Below, in pieces: positions 37,885 through 50,088 of a DNA stretch of 64,000 bases; the stretch's first letter is position 1; each line of letters opens with the position of its first letter. The position numbers and the translations under genes are program-made. The stretch is from Zoroaster sp. YZ-2022 (Eukaryota > Echinodermata > Asteroidea > Forcipulatida > Zoroasteridae), in contig JAQQFT010000023.1 in assembly GCA_029582265.1 (NCBI GenBank), forward strand, positions 3,621,071 through 3,685,070, written 5' to 3'. The notes under the pieces were generated by a model. It worked only from the letters and a program-made list of their open reading frames with translations, made no database searches and had not been told where the DNA came from.

Positions 37885-40800
37885 AATCGAAACGATGACC
37901 GTAAGCAAGTGTGTATTCCATTTTCTAAAATGTGTCTCTTTGTATCTGAGGAGATAGTGATATTTTATTTATTCGAGTTGTATATAATTATGGTTTGCGA
38001 TACTAATAAAATTCATGGGGTGATGTAGGTTTTTTTAAAGCATTAAACGATATCATACCGTGTTTAATATCTTGTTCTAAACTTTGTCTTTTTAACGCCT
38101 TTGCTTTTCTTATTTCAGCTTTTGTCTGATAAAAGTATCGAATACATTTTGGGTCTTAAAAAACAACTTCAGAAATTACAGTTTTCGCGCACTCGTCTTT
38201 TCATTTTACCGATCACTTTTTTGTTTCTTAGAGAAAGTAAACCCTTATCGCTAATTACTAAAAATCGTATAAATACTTGTCTTTTCATATCTTTATAAAC
38301 TTTCGTTTTAATTTCCCAACAATAAGCTATCCGTATCCATTAAATCAACTCGCAAGTATTTTTTATACTTGCTTTTTAAATGATTGTAATAAAAATCATA
38401 CATATGAAACCTTGAACAAGTCTAATATAATTCCTACGTAAATCGGGCAGTTGAGTTTTGAATTCTGTTTTGTGCATGTGAATGCTTCTACTAGATCGTT
38501 ATCGAAAATCCTAGCCTCTGCAAAAAATTTGGGTTTCGCAATGAGTCGTCTAATTTGATTGTCTGCTTTTGGATCGTTTAATCCTTCAAATTTACGTTAA
38601 CACGATTTCGTACATTTTTCCATCGATACTCCAAAAAACCGAATTGTTCATCAGTTTTGTACAAATCTTTCAAATCACTATTCATCTTTTCTTAATCGAT
38701 GTATTTAAATCAATGTACGATTTCATCCCAACATGATTATCAAAATTCCTAAAACTTTGTGAATTTTAGTCAACCATCACCTTGTTGCAGTAAAATAGTA
38801 AATTACGATAATGAAGCACGTAGTTTTCTTGTCGTATAAATTTGGAACCAGTTTAGTAACATTTTGGAGCGGGGTTTACCTTTAGTAAATTATTTTGATA
38901 TACTCATCCATTCTTTAATTTATCAACGACCTGGCGCGAGTGGGAAGCTTAACCGTTTGTGAATCGTGTAATTCTTTGGGATATTCTAAATCAACCTCTA
39001 AATGTATCCTTTATTGTTTTAAATCCATGGCTCTCAGGTCTGTTAACTCGTTTTCATCTTCATTTAAAATTACCGGTTAGTGAGTTGACTCATAGCATAA
39101 CCATGTCATTATTAGCGATCCAAGCCGCAATGTAACCTCGATGGTTTAGATTTATCGTAGTCGTCTAAATATACATTATTCGCTTTCACGTATCGTTTAT
39201 AACCATGCCCGTTCCTCCTCGTGTACTTTTTTCTATAAACAAATGCATGTCGATATCGGTAATAAATCTAGCCTTTGTTTTAGAATGTTTTCAACAAACG
39301 TCCCCAACAGCCCAGGACTCGTATAATAGTTAATGGATCCGTGTATTGTTTTAAACAAGTATTACGAAAGTTTTCCGTACATCCGCCAACAAGCAAGTAT
39401 CGGTACGCACATACAAATCGTGATAATCACCCAATTTTTACAATCAAAACGCTGTAAACGTTTTTTAGCGTGCTCGTATTGAGGGTGGTAATGTGACTAT
39501 CGTTTAAACTACTGTAAAACATTCTATGAAGGGAGTTGGTTTTCAAGGAAACATCAAAGAATCCATGCTCGTAAGGATAAATACCCTTGCTTTTTAATGA
39601 TTGAATTTTTCTACATTTGGTTCAAACTTTGAGTGGTGGAAAAAAGTCATTTGATTTACGGGTTTGTCCAACGAAGCTAGTAAAAATTGAGCACTGTCTA
39701 TAAATCAGTTGATTAATACTAAAAAAGAAATATACTTTTTCGATATTGTTTGGAATACACTTTAAAATTTCCCCGATGAGACCGGCGGTCTGCATAATGA
39801 GATGAGTCAGCCAACCTCCCATAGGTATGAAATACGACTGGACCAAAGTTTTTGTTGGTTTAGCTCGATGTAGTGCAACAGACAAATGCGCAACCTCGAT
39901 ACTTCCAGTAATGTGACGGTGATCTCTGCTCAAATGTACTTGTCGTCAGCGTCTTTAAAAAACTTCTTTTCGCATATCCAACACTCGCTGGCAGGTTGTA
40001 ATCTTTCCACATTTTCTTTAGTCATTTGTATATATGTAATCGCAGGGGTTTTTTAAAAATGTCGTATTGATTCTTTCTTCTTCTTTTTGTAACGATTTAA
40101 AAAAATGTTTAGCCGCGCGTCTTCTCCCCCTGTACGTGTGGGAAAACTACTTGCTGCCGTCGCATTTTACAATGACATGCGAATAACCACCGCAAACGAC
40201 GTGTTCTTTATTGTTTTAGTATTAGTAGAGTTTTTCGTCTTGAATTGGTTTAATAATACTCCTCAAAGTCGGCGTATGTACGAATGGGAACTTTCATTTG
40301 CATCTTTTTATGAAAATTGATAAACTTTTAAACTGTCGTTTTTACCCTTTTCAGGCATTTCAAATGATCGTTGGTCTATCGTTTTATTCCCTCACATTTT
40401 TACGTGATTTTCGAGGATACGCTTCTGTCGAAAACCTAAACATTCAAACAAAATACTTTGACGATGTTGGTGTTGTTGGTTTTGATCGAAAATAATTTAT
40501 TCCATCTTTTAATCAAAACGTAGTGAGATCTGGTTCAACTAATATTGTATGAATCAATAATACATTTATGGAAGTCCATCTCTGGGGGTTGATCTCTTAT
40601 CTCGTAAATGATAAGCGATTTTTGATTCCTGACAAAACGTTTATCGCTATGTTATTTTGTTTTTCCTCGTTTAATTTGATTGAGGGAATGAAGCGCATCG
40701 ATGTTGTTAAAATTAAAATGCATCATCTGTAAATTGCACTAATTCTATCAGAATGATCAGTCGCGGGAAAACGATGTGCGCGTAAAGCCCATCGCAAACA

Positions 40801-41570
40801 ATCGTCGTCTTTATTTTTTACGTTGATGCAAGCTTTTTTATTTTTAATATAATCACACAGATCGATATAAGAACCTCCTTTCAAAGGTTGAAATTTCCCT
40901 ATTATGATATCCAATGCTTCGATACGATCTACTATCCATCCACTACCTCATAAGTGTATTTTTTCTAAAGCTTCTTGAATTTGCGAAGTATTTGTATTAA
41001 TTATATTTTTTCTATATTGTTTAAAATTTAAAATAACCCAACTTGCTTATTACTAAAATGCTATGCTTTCGTCATCCGCGTCGGTCAATTTTCTTTATAT
41101 TAATTTAATTCGTATAATTATCATAAACTTGAACTTTTAAAATCTTTTAGGTCCTTTTAGCTCGACTATAATCTTTTGGAGTTGTCTCCCAAAAATATTT
41201 AAATCTTTTTCTTTGCTGTGATTCGGAACATTCATTGTATTGGCGTAATACCTACCACCATTAATGGGAGGGGTTTAATCTCGCTTTGTTTCTCTGCAAA
41301 AACCTTTTAATAACGTTAATATAGTCTTTTTAATCAACCCCCTTGCTCGCTCCCGGGCAAGTGTGTGATATGTATTTTCAAGAGTATACGCCTTTTCAAT
41401 TCCACTAAATTTATTTGTATAATGACCTTGGTTTTGTTGTTTTCTATACTTTTTTAAACCACCAGTGTACCAACTACGTTTATTGTTTTGGGGCGAAGAA
41501 ATTATAAGTTGATAAACGCAAAGTTTAGTTCTTCAATGTCCATTTCGATAAATATTTCGTTGTCATCTTT
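37885..41570 (-). pseudogene. Polinton protein-primed DNA polymerase B, frameshifted
   Basis: The enzyme would replicate the element by protein priming. Reading from 41570 down: an N-terminal region with GSGWIVDRIEALDIIIGKF and PLKGGSYIDL (40870-40965); exonuclease motif I YADFEE at about 40258-40277; a zinc-binding-like CWICEKKFF near 39980; IPNNIEKVYF near 39740; YSSLNDSHITTL near 39500; TDIDMHLFIEKSTRGGT at 39220-39262; EVDLEYPKELHD near 38965-39000; then polymerase motif C, MDTDSLLL, with DTDS at 38326-38337; RPKMYSILLSDKS near 38110-38157; and RHILENGIHTC near 37890-37925. A length near 1200 residues is typical. Frames change many times, but the catalytic words survive. The start lies just inside the right inner terminal repeat. 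Confidence 0.92.
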
Positions 41571-41978
41571 GATATACAACTAGATAATAGTTATTTAATT
41601 ATCTCCTTTTATAAATTACTCTTTGAATATATCAAAACTAGGTTTTATGTGTCGTAAAAATGTATCTTTGGTTTGATATTTTCAAAACATAGGGGTGATT
41701 TGGGGAAGTACGCTCACGTTCTATCAATGCGCCCATTAGTTGAGCTTTCAATGAGCGCGTAAAACCGCATCTCGTCGTTGGTGCAAGCTTTTTATTTTTA
41801 TAGGTTCAGGAATCGCGATGTTTTAGATTCATTTCTTCGATGCGATCTGCTATCCATCACCAAAAAACTGTTGTATACATCTTTATTATACAACTAGATA
41901 ATAGTTATTTCATTATCTCACTTTTATAAGTACTCTTTTTTAAAATCCACGCTAAAGAATACCCTGAAGAATTCCCCC
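41570..41978 (-). promoter_or_regulatory. Right inner terminal repeat with doubled TATA-like motif
   Basis: Read on the minus strand, 'gtattctttagcgtggattt' and 'ataactattatctagttgta' near 41910 match the left inner repeat. A second copy of the latter motif lies near 41600, about 310 bases away. Each leads into '..aaagatg'. The 41600 copy lies directly upstream of the DNA polymerase frame, which supports a promoter role. Between the copies is a short stretch resembling the polymerase N-terminal region ('GWIADRIE'). Confidence 0.5.
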
Positions 41979-42579
41979 AGTAGTATGTCAGATGCCGCAT
42001 GCCGATTGCCTTTTAAGAAATATCAGTTTTCTTATAAAAAATCAGTTTTTATCAAATACGATTATAGCCTTATAATCAAAAGAGCTCTTTGTGAGATTAA
42101 AAATGTACTCATTCGCTTTTGGCGTATTTTGGAAAAAATAATTATTCTTACTTAAAATTTTTAACTTTTTTTGAAATTCATTTCAAAATATCATTTTATA
42201 GAGGCGGTCGCCTCTTATAAAAAAATCAGTTTTCTTATCAAATACGATTGTAATAACATAATCAAAAGAGCTCTTTTGTGAGATTAAAATGTACTCATTC
42301 GCTTTTAGCGTATTTTGGAAAAAATAATTATTCTTACTTAAACTATTTTTTTTTTTTTAGAAATTCATTTCAAAATATCATTTCATAAGAGGCCGGTCGC
42401 CTCTTATAAAAAATCAGTTTTCTTATCAAATACGATTGTAGCGCTTATAATCAAAAAGAGCTCTTTTGTGAGATTAAAATGTACTCATTCGCTTTTAGCG
42501 TATTTTGGAAAAAATAATTTTTTTTCACCCAAAAATATCATTTTATAAGAGGCGGTCGGCATGCGGCATCTGACATACT
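41979..42579 (-). repeat. Polinton right terminal block (tandem units)
   Basis: Three ~185-bp units, inverted relative to the left block. The inner edge is 'agtagtatgtcagatgccg' and the outer edge is its inverse ('tcggcatgcggcatctgac' then 'atact'). The block therefore has its own short terminal inverted repeats and is 601 bp against 773 bp on the left. The difference is one unit plus small indels. Confidence 0.9.
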
Positions 42580-42589
42580 CAACCTGTGT

Positions 42590-42940
42590 ACAGAGTATAG
42601 GTAAGTAATTAAAGAATAAAAGTAGTTTATTATTTGAAGCGCGACAATATGCAAAATATAGATGAAAGTGATTAAAGAATAAAAGTAGTTTATTATTGAC
42701 GCTGCAACCTAATATGAGTATGGGTAAGTGATTAAAAAAGAATAAAGTAGTTTATTTTTGAAGCACAATGTGAAATATAGGTAAGTAATTAAAGAATAAA
42801 TGTAGTTTATTTGACGCTGCAATATACAAGTATGGGTAAGTAATTAAAGAATAAAAGTAGTTTTATTATTTGAAGCGCGACAATATGCAAGTATAGGTAA
42901 GTAATTAAGGGTAAGCTAGTTTATTATTTGAAGCACTACC
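42590..42940 (+). repeat. ~61-bp minisatellite, right part (~5-6 units)
   Basis: Same unit and same orientation as 25110-26215 ('agtataggtaagtaattaaa', 'tttattatttgaagcgc'). The two parts were probably one array before the Polinton inserted. Confidence 0.93.
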
Positions 42941-43764
42941 CACCCCTTACAGTTATATGAATCATGGCCTTTGTGATAGGCCCCAGCTGGTTCATCAGTA
43001 GAGTTTTATAACTTATTTGTAAATTTTAGCATGGTCTGAATTTATTTGCAATAAGACTGATGAAATTTCCCATTTAGACTCCAGCCACTTTTTTATAAAA
43101 CTTCACTATCTACGATTGGGAGCGGGGTGAATGGTACTGTCATTTTGTCTCTAAAACGGCTCAAGTTAGCCAGGCCAAAAGTGCATTTGGAATTATTTAT
43201 TTTATTAGGGAGTATTTTGTCTTATTTTAGGTGCACCATGTAGTACACTTTTATTTATTACTTACTGTTACAGATCGTAAAGTTCTGACACGTTGTTGTA
43301 ATAGGACGATAAGCATCTGTTTAACTGTCTATGTGCTTCTCATTATACTGTTCCTGTAGTATTGAAATACACATATCGTAGTGATCAAAACAATTCAACA
43401 ACTGTGTGATTTCACAAAACAGAAAATAAAATAAACCCTATCCTAGTACGGATTCACATAAGAATGTGCCATTTGCTGAATCATGAAAAAACAATTAAAC
43501 TTAAAAACAGAGAAAAGTTTAAAATTAAGAACCTTCCAGTCATCTGATGACTCAATCTCTGAATCATTGAAATCCCAAACTGGGGGCAATTTTTCTTAAA
43601 CTTATTTCTAACTCGCTTATATTTTGATATTGAGCAATACTCATGTTACTTTGTTTGCATAAGTGTGTTTATCTTGTAAAATTAATAAACTTAAAATGCA
43701 TAAAGACAGCCTAATTCTAAAGTGCCCGTCATTCTTAAAGGGGCTGACGCCGCCTCCCGGGGGG
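42941..43764. other. Unassigned stretch before a gap
   Basis: I see no coding frame or repeat unit. The frames that cross 43765-44264 consist mostly of N. Confidence 0.4.
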
Positions 43765-44264
43765 NNNNNNNNNNNNNNNNNNNNNNNNNNNNNNNNNNNN
43801 NNNNNNNNNNNNNNNNNNNNNNNNNNNNNNNNNNNNNNNNNNNNNNNNNNNNNNNNNNNNNNNNNNNNNNNNNNNNNNNNNNNNNNNNNNNNNNNNNNNN
43901 NNNNNNNNNNNNNNNNNNNNNNNNNNNNNNNNNNNNNNNNNNNNNNNNNNNNNNNNNNNNNNNNNNNNNNNNNNNNNNNNNNNNNNNNNNNNNNNNNNNN
44001 NNNNNNNNNNNNNNNNNNNNNNNNNNNNNNNNNNNNNNNNNNNNNNNNNNNNNNNNNNNNNNNNNNNNNNNNNNNNNNNNNNNNNNNNNNNNNNNNNNNN
44101 NNNNNNNNNNNNNNNNNNNNNNNNNNNNNNNNNNNNNNNNNNNNNNNNNNNNNNNNNNNNNNNNNNNNNNNNNNNNNNNNNNNNNNNNNNNNNNNNNNNN
44201 NNNNNNNNNNNNNNNNNNNNNNNNNNNNNNNNNNNNNNNNNNNNNNNNNNNNNNNNNNNNNNNN
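43765..44264. other. Assembly gap (500 N)
   Basis: Exactly 500 N. Confidence 0.98.
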
Positions 44265-44394
44265 TTTTACCGGACAGATCGCCACTGAAAAGTAAAAAAA
44301 AAAAAAAAACATAAAAAAATGGGTTTTCGGTGTCCCTCAACCCCTAACTAAAAAGGTTCAGAGTTTGTCTCGACCCTCTAGGTGTTCGGAGGAT

Positions 44395-44970
44395 GGGTAA
44401 AATTTGGGGTCAACTTTTTTTTAAATATTTTGTGACAATTAACGATCGTACAATGGTGAAAAATTTTTTATTTACCCTTGTGGTTGCTGAGATATGATTT
44501 TTTTAAATATTAAAATTTGATTTCGGTTTGGACAGGAAGAAAAGGTAAAATTGAGGTCATCTTTTGTAAATATATTTGACAATTAGCGATCTGTACAATG
44601 GTACAAAATTTGTGAATTTACCTCTTGTGGTTTGTTGAGATATGATTTTTTAAATATTAAACCTTACTTCCGGTTTGGACAGGAAGTAAGGTAAAATTTA
44701 AAGGTCATTTTTGTAAATATCTTTTGAAAATACGGTCTGTACAATGGTAAAAAATTTGAATTTACCTGTTTTGGTTGTTGAGATATGATTTTTTAAATAT
44801 TAAACTTTGACTCCGGTTTGGACAGGAATTAAGGTCAAATTGGGTCACCTTTGTGTAAATATTTTTCGACAATTAACAATCTATACAATGGTCAAAATGT
44901 CAATTTACCTCTTGTGGTTGTTGAGATATGATTTTTAAATTTTAAAACCCTTGACATCCGGTTTGGCCCA
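44395..44970 (+). repeat. ~145-bp tandem repeat, four units
   Basis: Each unit holds 'gacaatta.cgatctgtacaa' (diverged), 'aatttacctcttgtggttg', 'gagatatgattttttaaata' and 'ccggtttggacagga'. Units start near 44401, 44540, 44690 and 44830. Single diverged copies lie near 47290 and 51400. Confidence 0.88.
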
Positions 44971-44974
44971 GGAT

Positions 44975-45475
44975 ATATAATTAAATTCGTCCATGTGAAT
45001 GTTAAAATCTCCTGTAATGAGAAGTGGTTCTGCTGACAAGACAATCGATTCCGAAGAACTAAATTCGGTGAAGAATACACTGGTAGTAATCGGGTGATTA
45101 GTAGATACGGTGGTCTGTAGACGATGACAACCCTCAGTGAATAATTTCACTTAATAATCCATTCGGAATATTCAAAAGATCTAAAGTCGAATTCAGTAAT
45201 TTCAGAAACGTGCATGTTTTCCTAAACACAACTGCTGTACCCTCCAGCTCTACCGGTGCGTGGATGATCTTTCAGTTTAAAACCGGTGGGTGATTTCTAT
45301 TTTATGAGCTGTATCCTGATCAGTAAACCAAGTCTCAGTCAGTGCAAATATATCAGCTTTACTAGTTGAAACATAGTCCACAAAATCAGCAGATTTACTT
45401 TACCGACCTTGTATTTAAGCAGCACAGCTTCCCGAGGTGGCAGGGTCGTAACCACGGATGATGTGGATGTGCATG
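44975..45475 (-). pseudogene. LINE endonuclease fragment (CR1/L2-like)
   Basis: On the minus strand, broken frames spell parts of an apurinic-type endonuclease of a non-LTR retrotransposon: LLITGDFNIHMD at 44989-45021, with the GDFN active-site word, and upstream GFKLKDHPRTGRAGGTAVVF (45205-45285). The start of the domain has a KYKVGKVNLLIL stretch in place of the usual N-S-R-S-V-like segment. The reverse transcriptase part is absent. The fragment abuts the ~145-bp tandem repeat, which may be unrelated. Clade assignment is from remembered motifs. Confidence 0.72.
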
Positions 45476-46010
45476 AATGGGACTGGAGATAAGATTCGTT
45501 CCTTCTGATACAGCCTGCGACGTGACGATCCATCCTTACAATTTCTGGATAACGTGGAAATGGTTGATGAACCGAATTCTGCGACTACCAGCACGTTTTC
45601 CTCTAAATCTTAAGAGACCACAAAATCTTCGAGAAGTAAGGGTGTGTGAGTTAGTAGAGTAACATGTACATATGCTGCAAACCAAGAAGCTGTGTGCGAG
45701 TATTTGATTTTAGCTTGACTGCATATGGCGTATCCAAATAACGAGTTCTCACTTATTTATGTTGTCCATCGGACAGCTGGACCAGGGTTTTGGGGGACAT
45801 CATTAAATATAGTCAGATCAATTGGAGGATCATGACCAGGTACACAAAAATTTTCCATTCCCCAACTCCCCCCGGGCGTTTGAATCAGGAATTGATTTGA
45901 ACGGTACCATAAATAGAAAACATGAAGACATTAAAGAACCCCTAATTCTTTCCAAACCATCCCTTTGGTCCATGGATAGTTTCGGGGTGGTTTGCAGAGT
46001 CCAGTGTAAA
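45476..46010. other. Unassigned stretch
   Basis: No gene recognised. The short frames present lack known motifs. Confidence 0.4.
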
Positions 46011-47279
46011 AATTGAAGAATAACCCCCCAAGTGATAAGTTAAAAAACATGCAGTAATTAACTTCACGGGATGAGTTGAACAGTTTTCCCCGTTAAAAAA
46101 ACCTTGATGTATGTTAAAAATTCGAACAAATTTCAATACCCAAGAAAACATTTAAAAACGATCACCACAACAAGATTGGGGGATGGTTAAAAACACAAGA
46201 TTAAAAAAAATTTTAAATAAAAAACCCCCTTTTAAAAATACGGCAGCTGGTCACGCCCCTCAACATGGCCCCCCAGCACATTTGTGATGCCCAACCAAAT
46301 TTAAGCCCCCTTTTTAGTTTGAATTGGCAAAAGGACACAGCATCGCATAATTTGTTTATTCCCTTTTAAAAATTGTTTGTGAACATTTTTTTCTCATATT
46401 AAGTTTTGGTCACGTGATTAATAAAATTTTCCCAGTTGTCTTAAATTGACATATTGTTGATATTAAAATTTGACAAATTTTGATCAAAATTTTTGAGATA
46501 AGAAAAAATTTTTTTCGACCTTTTTTAAATTTTTCCCCGTAGAAATCCGTCATTGATCTAGTTTTGATATATATATTTTAAAGAATTTTTTCAAACGGGA
46601 ACCTTTAAAAATTCCCCATTAAATTGCCCCCAAATCTCAACACGGCCGATTTTTGATGGAATAAAAAAGTATACTTCCCATCATCATCCATTTGTTCTCC
46701 TTATGAGCAGGTAAATTACATTTTTATTTTAAAAATTTTTTTTTTTTTCCCCCACTTTGCCCAAACTATACATAAAATTGAAGTGTGGAATAACCTTTAA
46801 AATCGTTACTTCGTGCCCCATAATTTGTAAAAGCATTTTGGAACTCATTTACAAAATTACAAGAAATTTAAAGGAAATTTAAATTGTTTTTTTTTTCAAT
46901 AGGTTTTTTGTTCCCAGATTTGGTTTGAATTAAAAAGTTTAGAAAAATACTTGAAATTAACAAGTATGATTTGGGAAGACTATTTTTTTTTTTAAATTTG
47001 ATGTTTTTGGCGAAAAAAAAAAAGAAATAAAAGCAAGAGGTCCTCAGGGAGAGTTTTCATAATATATAAAAAATAACATAAAATGTCCATACTGAATACA
47101 TTAACTTCTGGTTCAGTCACCCAATATAATTTTAAATTCTTAACCCTAATTCCCGGTTCAATCATGTAAAGTCTACAAAATTTTTCCCATAATATGGTTC
47201 AACAAATTTGGTAAAATTCTTTTTTTTTTTCTGAAGATAGCAAAATATACATTTCGAATAGTGATTAAATTTTCTTCAC

Positions 47280-47465
47280 TTAAACATTTCGGGTTTTCGA
47301 AAGAAAGGAGGGTCAGATTGGTCATGTTCGAACGAAATACAGTTCAATCTTTAAGATTAGGAAAATTTTGTGAAAATATTTTTTGGTTTTATGAGATATG
47401 TTTTTTTAAATATTAAACTTTATTTAGTGTAATTCGATATCTGATGCCTTAACCATGACCTCACA
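47280..47465 (+). repeat. Dispersed copy of the ~145-bp repeat family
   Basis: 'tgtgaaaatatttttt..', 'gagatatgtttttttaaata' and then 'gtgtaattcgatatctgatg' match 51400-51530. The middle matches the tandem units at 44.4-45 kb. Confidence 0.7.
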
Positions 47466-49434
47466 ACCTGGGATACAACTACATGTTAAAGTCTAACTAT
47501 TGTTTTTTTAAAGTTCTGTCCCAGAATAATGTGAAAATTTTTTGGGCCTTAATCTTTTTAATTTATTTATTACTGATAATGAAACATTTTTTGGGTTATT
47601 ACAAAAATTTTGAAACAAAATTAGACCATTTAAAAATTTTGCAACTGGCTAACCAAAAATTTTAAAAAAAAGTAACCCCCAAAAATTTTTGGAAAAATTA
47701 CCAACCATTTTGTTTGTTAGACTTTTTTTGACATTGTTTATTAAACAATCATTAATTTTTATCTTTTTTTTAAAAAATTTTTTTTTCCCATTGAAAAAGT
47801 AAATTTAATTAAGTTGATAAAATAAAAAGAAAACAAATAAAACAATAAGTTAAAATACATACTCAAATTTAATTGTTTTTTATTTTTAACTCAGTCCTGA
47901 AAACCTTTTTGTAAAAGACATTGGAAAACTGTTCCCCCAAATTGATTCCCCAAAAACTAAAAAAAAGAAATAAAAAATTTATTACAGCGTCATTTACATT
48001 TCCCCCTTGGGTGTTGCGGTTTTTACAATACAATGAAAAATTGATCATGTTATAATTTTTAATTTTGGTTCAATTTTTAAACAATACTTATGGGAAGAGA
48101 CAACCTGTAATTTAAAGGGATAACTGTAAAATAAAACAAACAATACAAAATGATCTTCGTTTTTACATTATTTTTTTTGTCATTAACTTTGAAAATCATT
48201 TTCAAAAAAGTCTTTTTAAAGTTATTTTTTAAAAGGGGCAATATCTTCACGATCAACAGGGTTTTAATCGAGTTCGTTCTTTTTAACTCAGTGACGAAAA
48301 AATACTCAACCAATTCCAGGGCCGTTTGAAAGTCTCCTGATTGGGCAATCTGTCTGAAAACCCAATTTTTTTGGGATTGATGGTCAGTACACCCCAAATG
48401 GCATACAAATAAATAGGAATTTTAATTGGGTGATCCGGTTTCAGGCGACACCCATGCAATGAATTGGGGGGTTATGTTTATTTTTATGGCCCAACCCAGG
48501 GTTTCCCTGTGGGCAATATCATTTTCGATCCAGTTTTGTTATTAATTTGGGGGGATTTTGGGCCCAGTAAAAAAAATAATAAGAATTCCTCATATTTTTG
48601 TTTTAACATTTAAAACTCCTGAAAAACCTAGATTTTCTTGAGGTCCTGAAAAGAATTCCCCGAGGGGAAAAACCCACAGAAGGATAAGTCCATATAAAAA
48701 TTTGAATCTAATTTAATCCTTTGATGAATGGATAAACTTCAAAACTGGCCCTTGGGCCAAAGTTACACAACTCTGCACACCTTTGCAGTAGCACAAATGG
48801 ATCCATCTGAAAAAAAAATCATGTAAAAAAAATAAAAGTTTTCAAAGAGGGATGGGAATAATGGGCGCTAAAAAACACACAAACAGAATGCCCTCATTTA
48901 TTATCAGGATGGATTGATGTAATTTTAAAAAAATTTTAACTTTTAAAAAAGATCCCTTCAGAACAATGCCTTTAAGTTGGGGTTTTTCAATGGGAAAGTT
49001 ACATTACGTCTTCCCTTCCCCCATGACTGGCTGTATCATTTTTAAAAAGGGGGTTTATATTTGTTTCTGGTCTCTTTGGGGAGAAAAAATTTTGTAGTAT
49101 CAAAATCTGCAATGCACCCTCACCACACAAACTAAGCACTACTTTTTATGAGGAACCCAAAACATAGTGTAGCTAAATTAACAAAATTTTACCAACTTTC
49201 CCGGATGTCCCGACACATGCCAGTAAATATTCAAATAAATATTTTTGGGGCAGTTGACCCAAAAAAAAATTTGTTGTAAAAAATACAGTTGGGACCACAT
49301 TGACCCTTTTTTTTTGGGAAAAAAAACAACATTTGGGTAAAGTTTAAAAAAAATATCTTTTTAAAAAAAAATCCCAAACTTCAAAGGGTGGGTCATGGAA
49401 GGGGATCATGGGGGTCAGGAGGGAATGCAACATC

Positions 49435-49462
49435 CACACACACACACACACACACACACACC
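49435..49462 (+). repeat. (CA)n microsatellite
   Basis: About twelve CA dinucleotides. Confidence 0.9.
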
Positions 49463-50064
49463 CCCACCCATTGATTTGTGGGGTATTCCCTTTTTTCGTT
49501 CTATTATCCCTTTTTTCCCTTTTAATTTTTGGGGGAAGATTTTCTATAGTTACCTTGTGGGGTCCAATTGTTCTTTTTGTTTTGGACCCACAACGAATTT
49601 TTCCCTTTACACCCCCACACACACCACCCCCTCACGCAAATTGGTTTTTGGGGGGGTTTTTTTGTTGTTCTATTATCCCTTTTCCTTATAATTCTCCTGT
49701 AATTTTAAGATTTTTTTTATTCCTTGTGGGGGCAATTTTAGTATTGTGTTTTTTGGGCCCCCCCAACGATTTTTCCCCCAACGCTTACGGGCGGTTTCCC
49801 CTTTGGGCATTCCCTTTTTTCTCCTTTGGGGTGGAACTTAAAAACGTTCCCATTTCAAGAAAAGTGTTTGGGGCGGTTTTTTTCTATTTTCCAATAATAT
49901 CCGATTTAAGTCAAAGAACCCGCCTAGACAAATCACTAATTTCAGAATATTCACTTTTAAAAGTCAAAAAAACCCTTTTTGGGGTGCAAAGGGCCCAGAA
50001 GGAAAAAAATCCGCGTTCTTGAATCTTTTTTTTCTCAGGTCCACAGAATGAAAGCTCTTCCCCC

Positions 50065-50088
50065 CACACACACACACACACACACATT
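50065..50088 (+). repeat. (CA)n microsatellite
   Basis: About eleven CA dinucleotides. Confidence 0.9.

Larger units (their letters stand above)
26216..42579. mobile_element. Polinton/Maverick DNA element (~16.4 kb)
   Basis: The element has inverted terminal repeats with outer ends 'agtagtatgtcagatgccg' on the left and the inverse of 'agtatgtcagatgccgc' on the right; starting with 5'-AG is usual for Polintons. Inside are the family hallmarks: a protein-primed DNA polymerase B, a retrovirus-type integrase and a double-jelly-roll capsid protein. The length is typical (15-20 kb). The element lies inside a ~61-bp minisatellite that continues in the same orientation on both sides. Bases next to the ends ('gcgctg' left, 'caacct' right) do not form the expected 6-bp target duplication. 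Every large gene is broken by small indels. Packaging ATPase and protease were not recognised. Confidence 0.93.

Noticed and set aside
26216..42579. A free virus or bacterial phage contaminant
   Set aside because: The same minisatellite continues on both sides and the terminal repeats are inverted at its edges, so it is an integrated element.
49408..50022. 204-codon plus frame in the 46-51 kb region
   Set aside because: Composition is driven by homopolymer and (CA)n runs, with overlapping frames on both strands and no domain.
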